Shown here: positions 25,212 to 38,300 of the stretch, piece by piece
Layout: every line of letters starts with the position of its first letter
How positions within the stretch are numbered: position 1 is the first letter of the stretch
Assembly (NCBI GenBank): GCA_003342815.1
Contig: PTEX01000138.1
Span: 772,543-836,542 of the forward strand
Source: Eudromia elegans
Taxonomy: Eukaryota > Chordata > Aves > Tinamiformes > Tinamidae
Direction: 5' to 3'
Length of the DNA stretch: 64,000 nucleotides
Position numbers and translations under genes: made by a program
Notes under the pieces: generated by a model
Told to the model about the DNA's origin: nothing
Databases searched by the model: none
The model's input: the letters and a program-made list of their open reading frames with translations, nothing else

Positions 25212-25497
25212 TCACCGGAGCATCCTGAATATGAGCAGACAGCAATACAGCAAAAATTTGAGGGTGCAGACTGAAAGGCTGCTCCGGAAGAGCACCAGAA
25301 AGTGGATTATGACAGCATATTTCCAAGAAGCTATTTTGAACACTGAGCAATTTCTCCTCAAATATGCCTGAGTACTCTTCTGCATCACCCATTTTCTCCG
25401 CTTGCAAAAACGGCAGGTATATTCTCTCATTGATAAAAGAATACTTTTAGCATCAAGCTCTCGCTTTATAGCCAATAGGTCGGGCAGGGAGTTCTGC
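25212..25497 (-). other. Candidate terminal exon of unknown transcript
   Basis: On the minus strand a strong acceptor (long pyrimidine tract ending TTTTCCCCCATAG) is followed directly at 25,497 by a frame that stays open for about 95 codons. The predicted segment is Arg/Lys-rich at first, with a TCRFC-type cysteine pair, and ends in a hydrophobic tail. A second minus-strand frame in the same interval is open as well. I recognise no family. It lies about 7 kb downstream of SLC66A1L on the same strand, so it could be an alternative last exon, a non-coding RNA exon or chance. Confidence 0.2.
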
Positions 25498-26206
25498 CTA
25501 TGGGGGAAAAGAAAGACAGAAAAAAAAATCAATTCTGCCTAGATTTTTTTTTCTCTCCTTCACATGCACTTTCCTGTCTTCTTTCCCTCAGCCTTTTTCC
25601 TTTGCTGGTCCCTACCATTACCCACAGCTACTATTTGTCCTGCAAAATTCCCCGTTCGCTGCAGTGGTTACGACAGCGGCTTTCAGAAAAACGCTTGTCG
25701 TGCTTAGGAGACCGTTCTGGAGGAGACGGTTAAAGACGATTGTGCTTCCTTGCTTACTCCTTTTTTTTAATGCTGCTCCGCTACTCCCACTACCCAGGTG
25801 TGCAGCTCCGGTCCCCAGGCTGGGGACACCAGCACGTGGAAGAGCATTTGACCCTGCCCGTGCCCGCACATATTTCAGTGAGGTTCCACAGCTGCTGCGA
25901 GGCAAAGGGCTGCACAGCACGACACTCATCCCAAGAAGGGGAGAGGTCAGGGCACTGTGCTCACAGGTTTAGGCCTACCTTGGGTCGAGCTGTGCTCCAT
26001 CTCCAGTGCTGGGGGATTGCTCACGTTGCAGCTGCAGTTTAGGCAGCTCTGTACACTTAACTTCACAAGAAAGACCGAGTCTTTCCATTTACAAACCACT
26101 TACCTCATCAGGAAGGATTTACAGCAACTCCTCGGTGAGCAGGGGGTTGCTCAGGCTAATGCTGAAAAAGTGCAAAAAGAGCAGCTGAAGATACTGAGAA
26201 ATTAAG

Positions 26207-26249
26207 GGTCATTCCACAGAAACGGTCATTCCACAGAAACGGTCATTCC
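26207..26249. repeat. 2.5 x 17-bp tandem repeat
   Basis: The unit GGTCATTCCACAGAAAC occurs twice in full and once in part, without mismatch. Perfect identity suggests a recent duplication. Confidence 0.95.
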
Positions 26250-29200
26250 CTGCTGGTGTATCTATAAAGACAACTCTCCCCTGGCTGCTGCTGTCCTTCA
26301 GTTACTCTGGGAAGAATAACTCCATCAAACACTCTAGGCAGGAACAGCCAGGTGAAATACTGCAGCCCATTAACACGCCAGATAAATACAAAGCTCCTTT
26401 CTTCTCCTGAAACTTGTGGTTCTTCCCCTACGCACGCATTTGAAAGATAAAAAGAGCTAATTTTTTAGGTTCATGATCCTCATTAACAGTATACAATGCA
26501 TACCTAAATCTCTAAGGAGCAGTGCAGAACTTCAGAGAGCCTCAAGTGAACTGTTATAATGTCAAAGTAGCTCTTGTGCTAAAGTCAATCAGTGCTCCTT
26601 ATTTCTCGTTTAATCTATTTTAATGATTAGCAGCAATATATCACTAAACATCAGTGCTATGTTTAAGGCAATCTCCTTGTCTGATACAATTGGTAGAATC
26701 TAAAAATCAACCTGATTTTAATGCTTTATCATTAGGAATGTTATTTAGCTGGATTAAAGCGATCTTACTTCCTCCACAGTCATCATTTAAAAGCAGTGTG
26801 GAGCACATTACAGCAACCACCTCAGCGCTGTATCAATCAATGCCAGGCCTGCATACTATATATTTCCAGCAGCATCTAGAAAGCAACCACATGGATGGAT
26901 ACTAAAGTACTACAAGCTATTAATATTCATGAATAGTCCCTACCACTATTAAAATTTCTTTAAACAGCAAAACAGACCTGGTTCGATTTACCCCTCCTAG
27001 TAGTACAGGGGCCTATTAATCCTTTGAATGTCAGAAGAATTGGATGGAAATGCTCGAGCCAGAATTCAAAGGAGAAAGTGCAACAGTCATTTTCCCAGTA
27101 ATGAGGCCCCTCCGCTTGGAGGCACTTTCGGGTAATGGATTCTGCGCGGTCCCAGGAATTGTGCCTGCAAACGCCTCCTGCACAGCCCTGCTTCTAGAGC
27201 CAAGCTGTCACGCTTGGCGACAGCTATTTTTGTGTTTACACAGAAACACAGACAATAAAAGCAGCAGGGAGCACAAGTTTACTGTAACATTTGTCAATAT
27301 TTTGTGGTCCAGGAAAATTAATGGACGACCTGACAACGTGATCCATGAAATCGTTATGGAGCAACACGCCCCACGCTTCCCAATTACGGCGTGAAGGCAT
27401 TGTTGGAGGGGCACCGCTCCCCGAGCAAGCCCTCTCATTCCGGCTGCCGATCCCGAAAGGCGCTCGCTTTCTGAAGGGACAGCGTGTGGGCTCCCTGGCC
27501 ACCAGCACCACGGGAAGGCTCCCACAAAAGCTGTTCGCCTTTTCCAAGTGGAGGGAAGAATGGACAAGCTGCAGCACCAGATGTAATGCAGGTCATGGCT
27601 CATATAAATATATCAATTACTGACTCAGCCAGAAACCGCAGATCTTGCTCTCAAGTTCATCGGCTCAGGAACCCTCTATGTCTTAGGCAAATTGCTGCAG
27701 GAAGGATGTGATCAACCAGCACGAGTTGTTGTTGGAAGGAAACCCCTAGGTTCTTGATTTGGCACGTAGCATGAGAAGGACAGCAGTAGGACAGAGTTTC
27801 ATCATTGCTCCTTCCCAGCAGGTGAATCCTCCCCACGCAGGTAGCTCTTTGCTGGATCCCACAGGTATTTCCATGGGTGGGACTGTGGCAGTAGAGCTCC
27901 CTGCAGGGAGCTCGCAGGCCATAACCACGCTCCTTAAACACGTAAGGGTCCTCCTTCATGTGGGGAACAGTAATTTCCCAGCTCCCTGCCACTAGGAAAC
28001 CAAGGAAAATATTTACACTGCTTGGAGGACGGTTATTTCATTGGCTTTGGAGTGGTGCGTGGGCTGGCGGAGCAGTGATGATGGGAAGCAGGTGCTGAGT
28101 GCACAGAGGCTGCCAGAGCAACCACATCATGCCCCAGCAAGAGGCTGTGACAACTCACTGCACCTTTGGGCCTCAGCATTATGTATGGCCCTTCCTCATT
28201 GTCTATTGTCATTTGAAAATATTAAAATCTTGGGCATAGAGAAAAAAAAAAACAGATTTTACCATAAAGATTTCTTCATTTTTTTCTTCTTTTCGTCACA
28301 GGACAGACCCGTCGAAACATTCACCAACTTCTTGGGTCTCTGAACAGGGCAAAGCAGCAGCTCTCTGATTGCCATCACTGGCAAGGTGGTCACAGCTGGA
28401 TCCACATCTGTACGAGGTAGGGCAGCTTTGCTGGGACACATCCCAGAGTCCTGGTCACCAAAAAAGGTGCTGAGAGGCACTGCGGGCTCTCCTGTGAGAA
28501 GGAGACCTGCTAATAAGGGAAGGAGACAGAGGTAGTTAAAATAGTCTGTGGTGAGGAGGGCTGCTCTTGCTCCGCTCCAGAATTTACTAATAAGTAGTTG
28601 GTGATGGCATGTTAATGTGGTAACAATTTCTTTGATACCATCTCAATTGATGGAGACTTCATTAAATCTTACTTGTGTTGAAGTATATACAGAATTACAA
28701 TAACAGAAAGTAGAAAATTAAAGTTTTTTTTTTTTTTAATCCTATAACAAAGAACCAAATATATACTGCAAAACACAAGGGCTTTACAGGAAACAAAACC
28801 CACAGAATATTTTTCCTCCTTCTGAAGAAAAGAGTCACTTCTATTCAACAAATACTTGGATTTAGTTATCAAGGAAAAAAGAATACATTCAAACAAGATG
28901 TTCTGATGGAAAATTATTTCTCCATTTGCTATTGCACAGGGTGCTGTTAACATTACAGCATCACTTTAGGGCATAAAATATCAAGGCCCTAAGCTCTGGC
29001 CAAAGCTCTGGCCACAAGCAGGGCAGAAAGGCCTATGGGTGAAACAACAGAACTGCTACCCTGCAAAAGCACCAAAAGCTGGTGCTTATTTGTCTATCAG
29101 GACCTGGATTTATCCTCTGAGTTGTCAGTAAGAAATGTGCTTTAGAAACAAAACAGAAAAGCAAGCAAACCTTGATGGAGTTATTAATACCACAAAGCTC

Positions 29201-29410
29201 TTGCCCAACATCAGATAGTCTCATTTCTGATTCTTCCTACAGACAAAGCAGGGACCTTACTCGGTTTTAGTATTAAGTTGTAGTCATAGCTGCTTCTGCT
29301 TCTCATGCCTGGAGAGAACACTGGGGTTTATGTTGTACTTTCCTAAATGTTGGTGCAGCCGCAGGCAAAACCCCTCTGGGTGGCGCAGGATGAGAAACCT
29401 TGTGAGACAG

Positions 29411-29447
29411 TCATAGAATCATAGAATGCTTAAGGTTGGAAAGTCCT
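29411..29447 (-). mobile_element. CR1 LINE 3'-end relic
   Basis: TCATAGAATCATAGAATG followed by CTTAAGGTTGGAAAG is the reverse complement of the bird-type CR1 tail with its two ATTCTATG repeats. Similarity stops after about 40 bases, so this is a tiny, strongly truncated copy in minus orientation. Confidence 0.85.
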
Positions 29448-31425
29448 GCTGCTTCTGGAAGATGCAACAGAACTTAAAAGCTGGTTATTAGGAAAAGGAG
29501 GTAGCGTGAGCATGTAGCAGCCAAGCAATTGCAATTTTTGCTCCTAAACTAAACTTGTGTCCTTCAGGCTAGTTATATACATTGTTTGTCAGAAATGGAA
29601 TAAAAATATGAATTTAGAAAAAAACAGCCAAACTTGCAATTTCAAGAACTAGTCAGAAGAGATTAATTAAGTACTTATTTTTTCACACAGAAACAAGTGA
29701 TCAAAACTGAAATGAATAACTCCACTCTTGTAATAATTTCCTTTGAACTCTGGAAGTTTCTCTGGACTTAGGTTAAGGCTTTTGGTCAATTTGTTTAAAT
29801 ATGAGGAGAGCCCTGAAGACATTTTAAGTATTTCCTTTAGTTAATGAGATTTTCATGACAGTTAAAAAAATTAGAAAACAATGCTGTTAATCTTGGATTA
29901 CATGCAGCATGGGGGAAGAATTAGTAACATAAAGCAAGAAGATTAAGACACTTTGCTTTTCAACAAAATAGCTACATGCCTTATTTTCTTGTCTTAAGCT
30001 AACAAAGAGGTAATCAGGATCTGTCCTTTAGTCTCTAACTTGGTAGAGTCTGGCAAAGTGCTAACTATTTCTTTTGGCATGGCATGCTCTGGCTGTGAGA
30101 AACTAATTATGTGCCGAGAAAAGTGATGACAAAGAATCCTTACTTCTTAATGCACAATGGAAACAGCATTGATAATTGTATGCATTTGGGCAGTTCTTTT
30201 AATCAAATGGTTATTTGGAAGTAAATTTTATTTTAATTATTCATTTAACCTATATACTAAATGCAGAACACATAACTTTCCCTTAGAATTCTTAAATTAA
30301 ATCACAGTAACTTTACATACTTCGTATTTAACTGTTTTAATAAGTTATAGCAATATAAAACTGGGATTAAAAGACAATGCAGAATAGGATTACATACAGC
30401 AATAAAAGAGGAAGTAATCTTTGAAGAAATGGCATAATAACAAATTGTAACTGCATTAAAAAGTAACAAGTCAGACTTTCATTCACTAGCCAGGCAAGTT
30501 TGATAATCGCCTGTACAGTGTATAAATCTGCAAGTGAGACAAATAGCATTTTAAATTATATACTAAAAGGTTAACTTTTAAAACCTTCTATTTAAGAATT
30601 CAGAAAATACATGTTCATTCTAAGTAAACACTGAGACTAATGAAGCAACTGACTTCATTTGGGAAGATCTTGCATAAAACCTTAGTGAGGACACATCTTG
30701 CAGAACTGCAAAATGCTTCAAAAGTACTCGAATTTTCGCAATACGATGGAGAAAATCCTTTTTACTTAACTTACTGCAGCAGTCTGAAGCAAGAGCACAA
30801 ACCATGCATTTCCAAGCAGCACTTTCACTGGCTGGCTGCAGACAAGCACAGTATTTCTACAGGAGTGCCCGTATTCAAAAACGAGGACATGCTGGGACGA
30901 GCCGCAGCACCACAACACCCTGTGCCATGCTTCGCATTAATGAATCACTGTCAAATATCCCAATCATTGCTGTATGTGAGGGAAGTCAGTCCCAGTAAGA
31001 TCATAGAATCTCGTTATTTATCTAATTGACTGCTGCAGTAGGAGTTGGAATTAGTTTAGGTTTTCACATCTACTATCAGGGTGACATCCCTCAAGACACC
31101 CTAATTTCATACGGTTTTGTATCACTTCCATAGAAAGCCAGAGTAAATTTTTATTTAGTTTCATGTGCACTTCCGGCAGTGATTTAGGTCTTATCAGTTC
31201 TGTTCATTAGTTTTTTTGTTAAGAACTTCACCCAAGAACTCAGCAATCCCAATTTTTTTTAATCAGGTCACTTAACAAAGTTATCTGAAATCACACAAAG
31301 GGAATGATTTCATGATCAGCCCTGAAATAGATAAAACACTCATACTTACCCTTTTGAAAAGCAAAAACTTTGGTCACAAACTGATCTATTGAAGAACAAG
31401 TTAATCATTACACTCTGAGATAAAT

Positions 31426-31431
31426 TTTATT
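31426..31431 (-). terminator. Possible SLC66A1L poly(A) signal
   Basis: AATAAA on the minus strand lies about 840 bases past the SLC66A1L stop codon, and T/G-containing sequence follows. Other AATAAA-like words exist in this AT-rich flank, so the choice is tentative. Confidence 0.25.
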
Positions 31432-32269
31432 GAAATTTTCTTCAGGTAAAAACAGAGTATTGGCAAAAAACCTGAAGAGTCAATAGGCAATTGCAAGGTA
31501 CGGTCTCTAGCTTCTAATGTTTTCCCTGTGGGACTTATAAAAGCAAGAAGCTTGTAAGGAAATGAATGTCACACATAAAGCTTATATAAAGTATATGATG
31601 ATATACAGTAATACACCAGCATTGATGTTATAAATGCTTTAATTAATTCTTAAAAATAAAATACATGTGATGATAGTCTGCAGTGAGCGACACATGAGGC
31701 TCCTGCTTACTTTTGTTGGGATTATGCTTCCAAGTTGATGACTGATCCTTTGAACTTAAGTGATGAGTTAATTAAAGCTTGTTTTTTCTTCTAATTTATA
31801 CAAAACAATGAGAATAAAAGTGCCCCAAATTTACATTCACTGCAAATGGATTGAGCAGTAGTTAACTTCAGTTTGGGTTCAAGGCACATAGCTAACTGCA
31901 TCCGCTGTTTTTAAAACTCCACATTGCTGTTAACACATTCATTTCAAAACAATCATTTCACGATACACACTGTATCAAAACATCAAACACTTCTAGACCA
32001 CTCATTTGCTGTGGTTCCATAACATAAAACAGAGAGAAAGAGCTAAAACAGGAAAAACAGGAAAAAAACAAAAACCAAAAAAGACTATCATTCTGATAGA
32101 GCACAGTAAATATGAAATCTATTGTCTTTGTATCAGCTAGGAATAAGTAGTGACAAAATAAGTAACAGAAGGAATAAATTTGGCCTGTAAGGAAGAGCAA
32201 ACTTAGCTGTCTGTTGAAGTAATTGGAAAACAAACATTAGTGAAAACAGGGGGCAAATACAACAAGACC

Positions 32270-32371
32270 CTAGACAGTCTCTTCGCTCATGAGCAATGGT
32301 TCCGCTTCCAGGGTGCTGGTACTGCCTTGTCCTTTGCTCCGCTGACGATACGTTAGGAATTGCAGAGTCAC
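32270..32371 (-). CDS. SLC66A1L: SLC66A1L coding exon 8 (last)
   Basis: After a 4.3-kb intron, the acceptor AAAAATAACAG leads into VTLQFLTYRQRSKGQG and the tail STLEAEPLLMSEETV, then TAG at 32,270-32,272. It aligns to ISIQFLVYRR and SELEPLLPS of SLC66A1. The pyrimidine tract before the acceptor is poor, so skipping or alternative ends may occur. Confidence 0.9.
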   Translation of the reverse strand: MTLQFLTYRQRSKGQGSTSTLEAEPLLMSEETV

Positions 32372-35300
32372 CTGTTATTTTTGGTAAGGAAGTAATTAAA
32401 TAGGATGCACAGACAGCATTTGCATTATTTGCTTACAACTGAAAACCAAGTAAGCTGCACATAATAAAAGTGACCATCCATATCGTCTATCATTCTGGCA
32501 GAGACTATGGATGCTATGTCCTGAGGAGGAAAGCTTAAAAATTGGTTTATCTAAATCATGTGTTGTGGTGTAAGTATTAACTACTGCTTTAATCCGAACT
32601 GTGGCAGTTAAGTATGTAACTTTTAGTACGCAACATTTTCCAAATTCTACTTAACATTCACTTTCAGCACTTTTTTTGGCAAAAAAAGGTCTAATGCTTA
32701 ACTTATAACACCAAATACAGAAAAATTCTAACAAACTTCAGATCTCCTTGGTTACACAACTTAAATACATATGAAAACACCCTGGCCCTTAGCTATCAGA
32801 CCCTGCAGAGCTTGAGAGGGTCCGAAGATGGAAATTTGTTAGGGGCACAGCAGGAACAAGGCACCCAGGAACCCTGAGGGACTCCAAGCTGCTGCCCTGT
32901 GCCAGCCCAGCCCCAGCCCTCCCAAATTCTGGGTAAATTGCTACTTATAAACAATCATGTGCAGACTCTGACTCAGTAATTAATGCTGAGAATCGCGCAG
33001 TGAGACATTGTAATTTATTTCTGCTGTACAGCAGATTGCTGGAAATACTGCTAGTATCAGAATAAAGAACTAATAAGTCTTGTCCTTTTTCCTCATGGTT
33101 CCAGCACTCTGATAGAATTATTGACTTGCAGAAAGACAGTCTTCTTCAAAAAAAAGAGGGAGCATGGATAGGAACACATCTCACTCCACAGAATTCCTGC
33201 TGGGTAGGTGAGGAGTTCTATAATGAAGTTGAGCACTGAATTGGACACAAAACACTTAGTATTTCAATAGAGACTAAAACTTTGATGCAGAAAGTAGATG
33301 GGAAACACAGAAGATGGGATCGCCTTGGATCACCACTGCTATAACATTAAAAATCCGATTTTAAAAATAAAATAGAGGTGCTCTGGGAGGAAGTCTGGCA
33401 TGCAAGATTCTACCGGGAACACTTCAGGCCAGCTAAAATAACTTGGCTATACGCAGTGGTGGTGAGGAGTCTGGGGCTAACGCACATCATTATTTATAAA
33501 AACAAAGTGGGGGAAGCTTTCTGGGAGGCCTAGATGAATAGAATGGAAATTTTCTACATCCTAGGCAGAGCCCCAGGAATTATCCCACCTTCCCAAGGCT
33601 TTCCAGCATCCCACTTCTGAGGCCCCTTCCAACTGGAGACTAGACAGGATTTCCTTCAGAGACAGGAGGTCAGCAGTTTTTTACGTTTTTCTGTAGCATA
33701 AGGTGGGGAACTCTTCTTCACACTTAACAAATGAGCTTAGAGCATACACAGCTACCACTGCCTGGGGAAAGCAAAAGATGACAAGCAGGACAGTTACAGT
33801 CTTCCTTGTAGCTGCGGCTCCAGAAGCCTTAGCAGGTCTTTGCTGGAAAAGGAGACGGTGACAGATCAGCCTGCTGGAATCACACAGTGCCCTGAGTCAG
33901 ACTGAGGTGTCACCTGGTGCCCCAGCCCACAGTCAGATGTCAAACGTGCAACACTATGAGCCAGGTTTGACCATCACTGAACCAGTGCATTGGATTTGCT
34001 TGGTTAAATCTATTAGCAATCCAATGGCAATATAAAAAAAATGAATGGTTCTGAGGAGAAAGAAGCTATTTAGAGGACAGAGCACAAGTTGTTGCATCTT
34101 TGGTTGGAAAAGCTCCTTGCTGAATTGTCAGGTCAGACTTAGATTCTTTGCGGTGTAATTAAATTAAAAAGTATGATGTTTTGTAAAAATATATAATAGA
34201 TTCCAAGTGACTGCCCTGCAAACCACAAAAGATTTAAGATAACAGCCTGTGTACCATAGCCTGCTACTTGCTTTACGTTGTGTATCCAGTAACTGCCTGG
34301 CTACACTTAATGAAAAGAAGTACATACAGAGGATTTGAACAGAGTTCCCTGACGACAGGGTGATGTCAAATGGGAAAAAAAAAAATCTCGGTAAAGGGCT
34401 TTGTTAAGAGTTGTTTGGGTTTGGTGGGGACAGGGAGTGAAGGTAGCAGGGTAAAAGAAAGTATTGGACTTACAGAAAAGGACAAAGTTTCCTGGAAAAA
34501 ACTTCAACAAAATTCAGTCTCTGGGAATCTCAATGTTGGCTGTTACTAAAATTTTAAGGGTAGAATTGGTTATCAACTGATTTAATATTTTAAAATCTGC
34601 ACTACTGCACCTTTGAGTACAAATTAGCATTAACTAATCATGCACATTAACAAAAGCCTAGAAATGTCCACCCTGGAATTCTAAAATAAACAAACCTATA
34701 CTTAGTATATCACCAATAAGGCCACTATCAGACGTAGTTAAGCCTCAAGCTTAGGCATCTCCTGAGAAACACCAACTATCTTCAACTGCACAGCAGCCGC
34801 TGGAAAGAAATTACTAAAACTGAAAATCATGCCCAACGTTTCTAAAAAACGTTAGCCCAGCCATGTCAGATGGAGGAAAGGGAACGACATCCAGTAAAGG
34901 CATTCCTAATCCTGGCTTGGACCTTGAGAAAAAAGAATTTACTTCCCCCCTCATGAAATCCTGGAGATTACCAGAAAAAAAGTCTACTTTAGATTAGATT
35001 AGATTGTATTTCTTGAAATCCTTTTCAAGGAAGAAACTGTTACACAGATGACCAATTTTAAAACATTCCTATTTAGAAAAGAGGAGCTTTGAGTTTAATT
35101 TCTCTGCTGTTCCAAAATGCAGGCAACCCTACTCCATGTTTTCTGGTCTAACATGATGTATCAGTTTGTTAGAGTTTTGATTTTCTTGCTTGGCAAGAGA
35201 GAAACGAAGCTCTCTTTGGAAAATATTTACTTCCATATCTTGAGGGTTTCTCAAAGCAGGAGGTCTGCTTTTGTTTTCTCTTGATTACAAATATTTCATA

Positions 35301-38300
35301 CATTTTCAACTAGCACTATATACTTGACCAGATTTCCATAATCTCCTCAACCTGATTTGGAAGCATCTGTTTGCAATATAATTTGAACTGGAGGACTATT
35401 AGCAAGATTGGATTCAGACTCCAATCAAGCCAGACCCAAGAAATGAATGTCATGTGCACCCTGGCACTGCGACCGCGGGGCAGGCCTTGCAGAGAGGAGG
35501 AGGAGGAGGTTTGTGGCCAATGTAAAAGTTCCCTTTTGGAGTACATTATAGAAAAGCATCTGCAAACATGCACATAATATACTGTAAAGGTCATCAAGAT
35601 CAAATTCTAAGGTTTTTTTTTGGTAAATAAATACTGGTAGGTTTATGTTTCCAATTGGGGGTGGTGGGATGGAATGGGGGGAAGGAAGAAAAGAGTCACC
35701 ACTTTGTTTATGGAACAAAAGACCTGAGAGCCCAAACCAGCCACATGGGCCAGCAACCATGAATCCCTACAGCTTGTTCATGCAAAAGCAACTGCACTGT
35801 CTCATAAAGATGAAACTGCAATTTATTTCAAAAAAGCGCCACTAACCGCAGCTCAGTCTCACCACTGCAGTGAAGAACTGTGTTCCCACAATTCAGAATG
35901 TTTTACTGAAGTGCGTGCCAACTTAAATTGCCATGGCTGGAGATGCAAAAAGCAGAGATGGCTATTTGGAATGGCAGTGTAATTTAGCAGGCCGTCCAAA
36001 GGCCAGGGTAAGCTATCCCAGCGTTAGGCTAGCCGGAATGGCTTATGAAATTACTTTAATCAGAAAGACAAGATACCTGGGGGTCACAACTTCCTGAACT
36101 GTTCCTGATAAATCTGGAAGTTAACTTCCTTTTAATATGGATTCACACAATGCTTCAGTCCTGAAATCACTCTTCATTCTATCCATCTTCCTTCTTTGGG
36201 TTTAATGGAACTAAATGGAAAGAAGTTCTGAGACACAGAATTGAAACTTTTACTTCACAGAAGATGAGGAATTCTCCTGTTAATACTATTTTAAGTGGAA
36301 ATACAAGTTAGAAGACTCAAGTACTGGGTTTTGTTAAAGACTAATCAGAGGGAAGGATGGCTGGGAATTCTCTATGAACTCTATTATAAAGTTGTTGGAG
36401 TATAATTCAATATTACATAGAGCCTTTCAGTAGGGTATCACCAGTTTGCCCAAACACACAAAGATCTATTTTGTGGCAAATTCAGGGAAATTCAGAGTCC
36501 GGTTGTGCCACATAAAAGGTGTAACACAACTTTTGAGATCTCTTGCCTGGAATTTTTATTTTACAGATAGACAAAACAATCAGATTAAAATCATACAGAA
36601 CCTCTAATTTAAGAAAAAAATCTATTTAATTTCTGATCATATTAATAGAGTAACCCTGAAAAACTCTTGATATCAGTAGGAAAAGGATACAAAAATGTCT
36701 AGGAACAAAACTCCAAAGCTCCCAAGGAGCCATGGAAGATGGTGCAAGAAGTAGAGGGCCCGGAAAGATTCAGCAGCAGGCATCTTCAAAACAAGGCTCA
36801 GACCATACATACCATTTCCCATCATTGCTAATGCAAATAGCACATAAGAGGTACCTTCTGTAGATCTTCTTTGGAACTAAATCAAAACCAATTTTTATAG
36901 AAAAAAATGTTATAACATGTATCACCATACAGCCAATTACAGATAATTTTGGAGTTTTGTATTTTAATACACGCAGAGATGCTCACTCACTCTCTCCATC
37001 TCTCTGTGAGTCCTGAATTCTCCGGGCTTAATATTTGAGCATGTATCACTTAAAATTATAGAACAGTTACAGCTCTTGGTAGCGGTTCATGCTATACAGC
37101 TGGAAAGCTGCAAATCAGCAAGGATAATCTACTTCTAAATAATACTATTTATTTCTTAAGAAATCTGTTGTCATATCAGCCCATTCAGTTGAGCCCTTTG
37201 AAAATACAGTAATATTCCAGCTTGGATGCAAAAGGCAAGGGGAGTATATGAAACGGCTTGGAAATGAACTATGTGAAGCCTTTCGATAATAAACCAGGAT
37301 ACCTGTCTACATCTGACAGTGTAAAACCTTTGTGATATATTTTAAATGTATTGACAATAAAGAGGCTATAAAAATAACCAAAAAACAAATAAAAAGAACA
37401 AAAAACAGTAATGACGCTGCTGTGGAAGGGCTTCTAATACTTTAAATTATTTTTCCTCTAATTTTATCTTTTGGACCAGTATGTGGTTCCTTAAGGTAGA
37501 ACAGTCAGGACAAAAAAAGGGAAGATAGCATTTGTTTAGGAAAACAATCATGCAAAGCATGTTTCTGCTCCCATCTTATACATCCAATTGTATTCTTTGT
37601 TTTGTTTTTTAAACCAACGTCTATTGAGTGAGCAAAGCTGCCATTTTAAATGGTCAAAAACGCAAGGTAGGCTTTACAACGGTGAATTTTTGCTGCTAAA
37701 GAGAATCTGACATCTCAAGCAATAGAGCTTTTTGTGCAATATACAGATGTACTTAGGTAAAAACTTACTTACATTTTTGTACAGCTGAGGAAATCTACTT
37801 CCCAAGTAAAACACACAAGAGATATAGCCACAAACAAAGCCTGACATTTCTGTCATATCAAGACTTCTCTGAAAAATAAAAGTAAATACATTTTCGAGGG
37901 AATATTTGGGGCCATTTCAAAGGCTTAAATGAGAGTCCACTGGCTACTTTTCTGGACAAAAAGAAATTCTTCCTTTCAAAGCCATTCAGTGCTCACCGAA
38001 TGACCAAAGAGGACAAGAAAGGGTTAATCTTTACCTTGCAATGACGTATCGGTATACATCATGCATTATAGCCATGATTTAGCTGAAAAGTAGTCCTACT
38101 TTAGGATATGTTATTAAAACCAATTCAGGCCTACAAAAAAAAAAAAAAAAAAAAAAGAGGGTTGGGGGAGAAAGACACTTTTCAATTCAAACCCAAACTA
38201 CAAACTGCAGCTAGGGCCACAAAAACTGAATCATCTTGTCTGGAGAAAGCAAAATGCTCATTTTTCACAATTCAAGAGAGTTGTAAGTTTTCTCACTCTT

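Larger units (their letters stand above)
25498..31400. other. Gene-free stretch downstream of SLC66A1L
   Basis: Apart from the small repeats and CR1 relic listed separately, this AT-rich stretch shows no supported feature. The SLC66A1L 3' untranslated region probably ends near its right margin. Confidence 0.45.

Noticed and set aside
31958..32233. Hydrophobic minus-strand frame directly after the SLC66A1L stop codon
   Set aside because: It lies in the presumed 3' untranslated region. T-rich codons give Phe/Leu/Tyr runs without any family pattern.
35316..35603. Minus-strand open frame with a Ser/Leu-rich segment, first considered as an SLC66A1L exon
   Set aside because: It does not match the second PQ-loop. 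The true exon was found at 36,691-36,876 with exact phase and motif match, and this frame has no matching splice sites.
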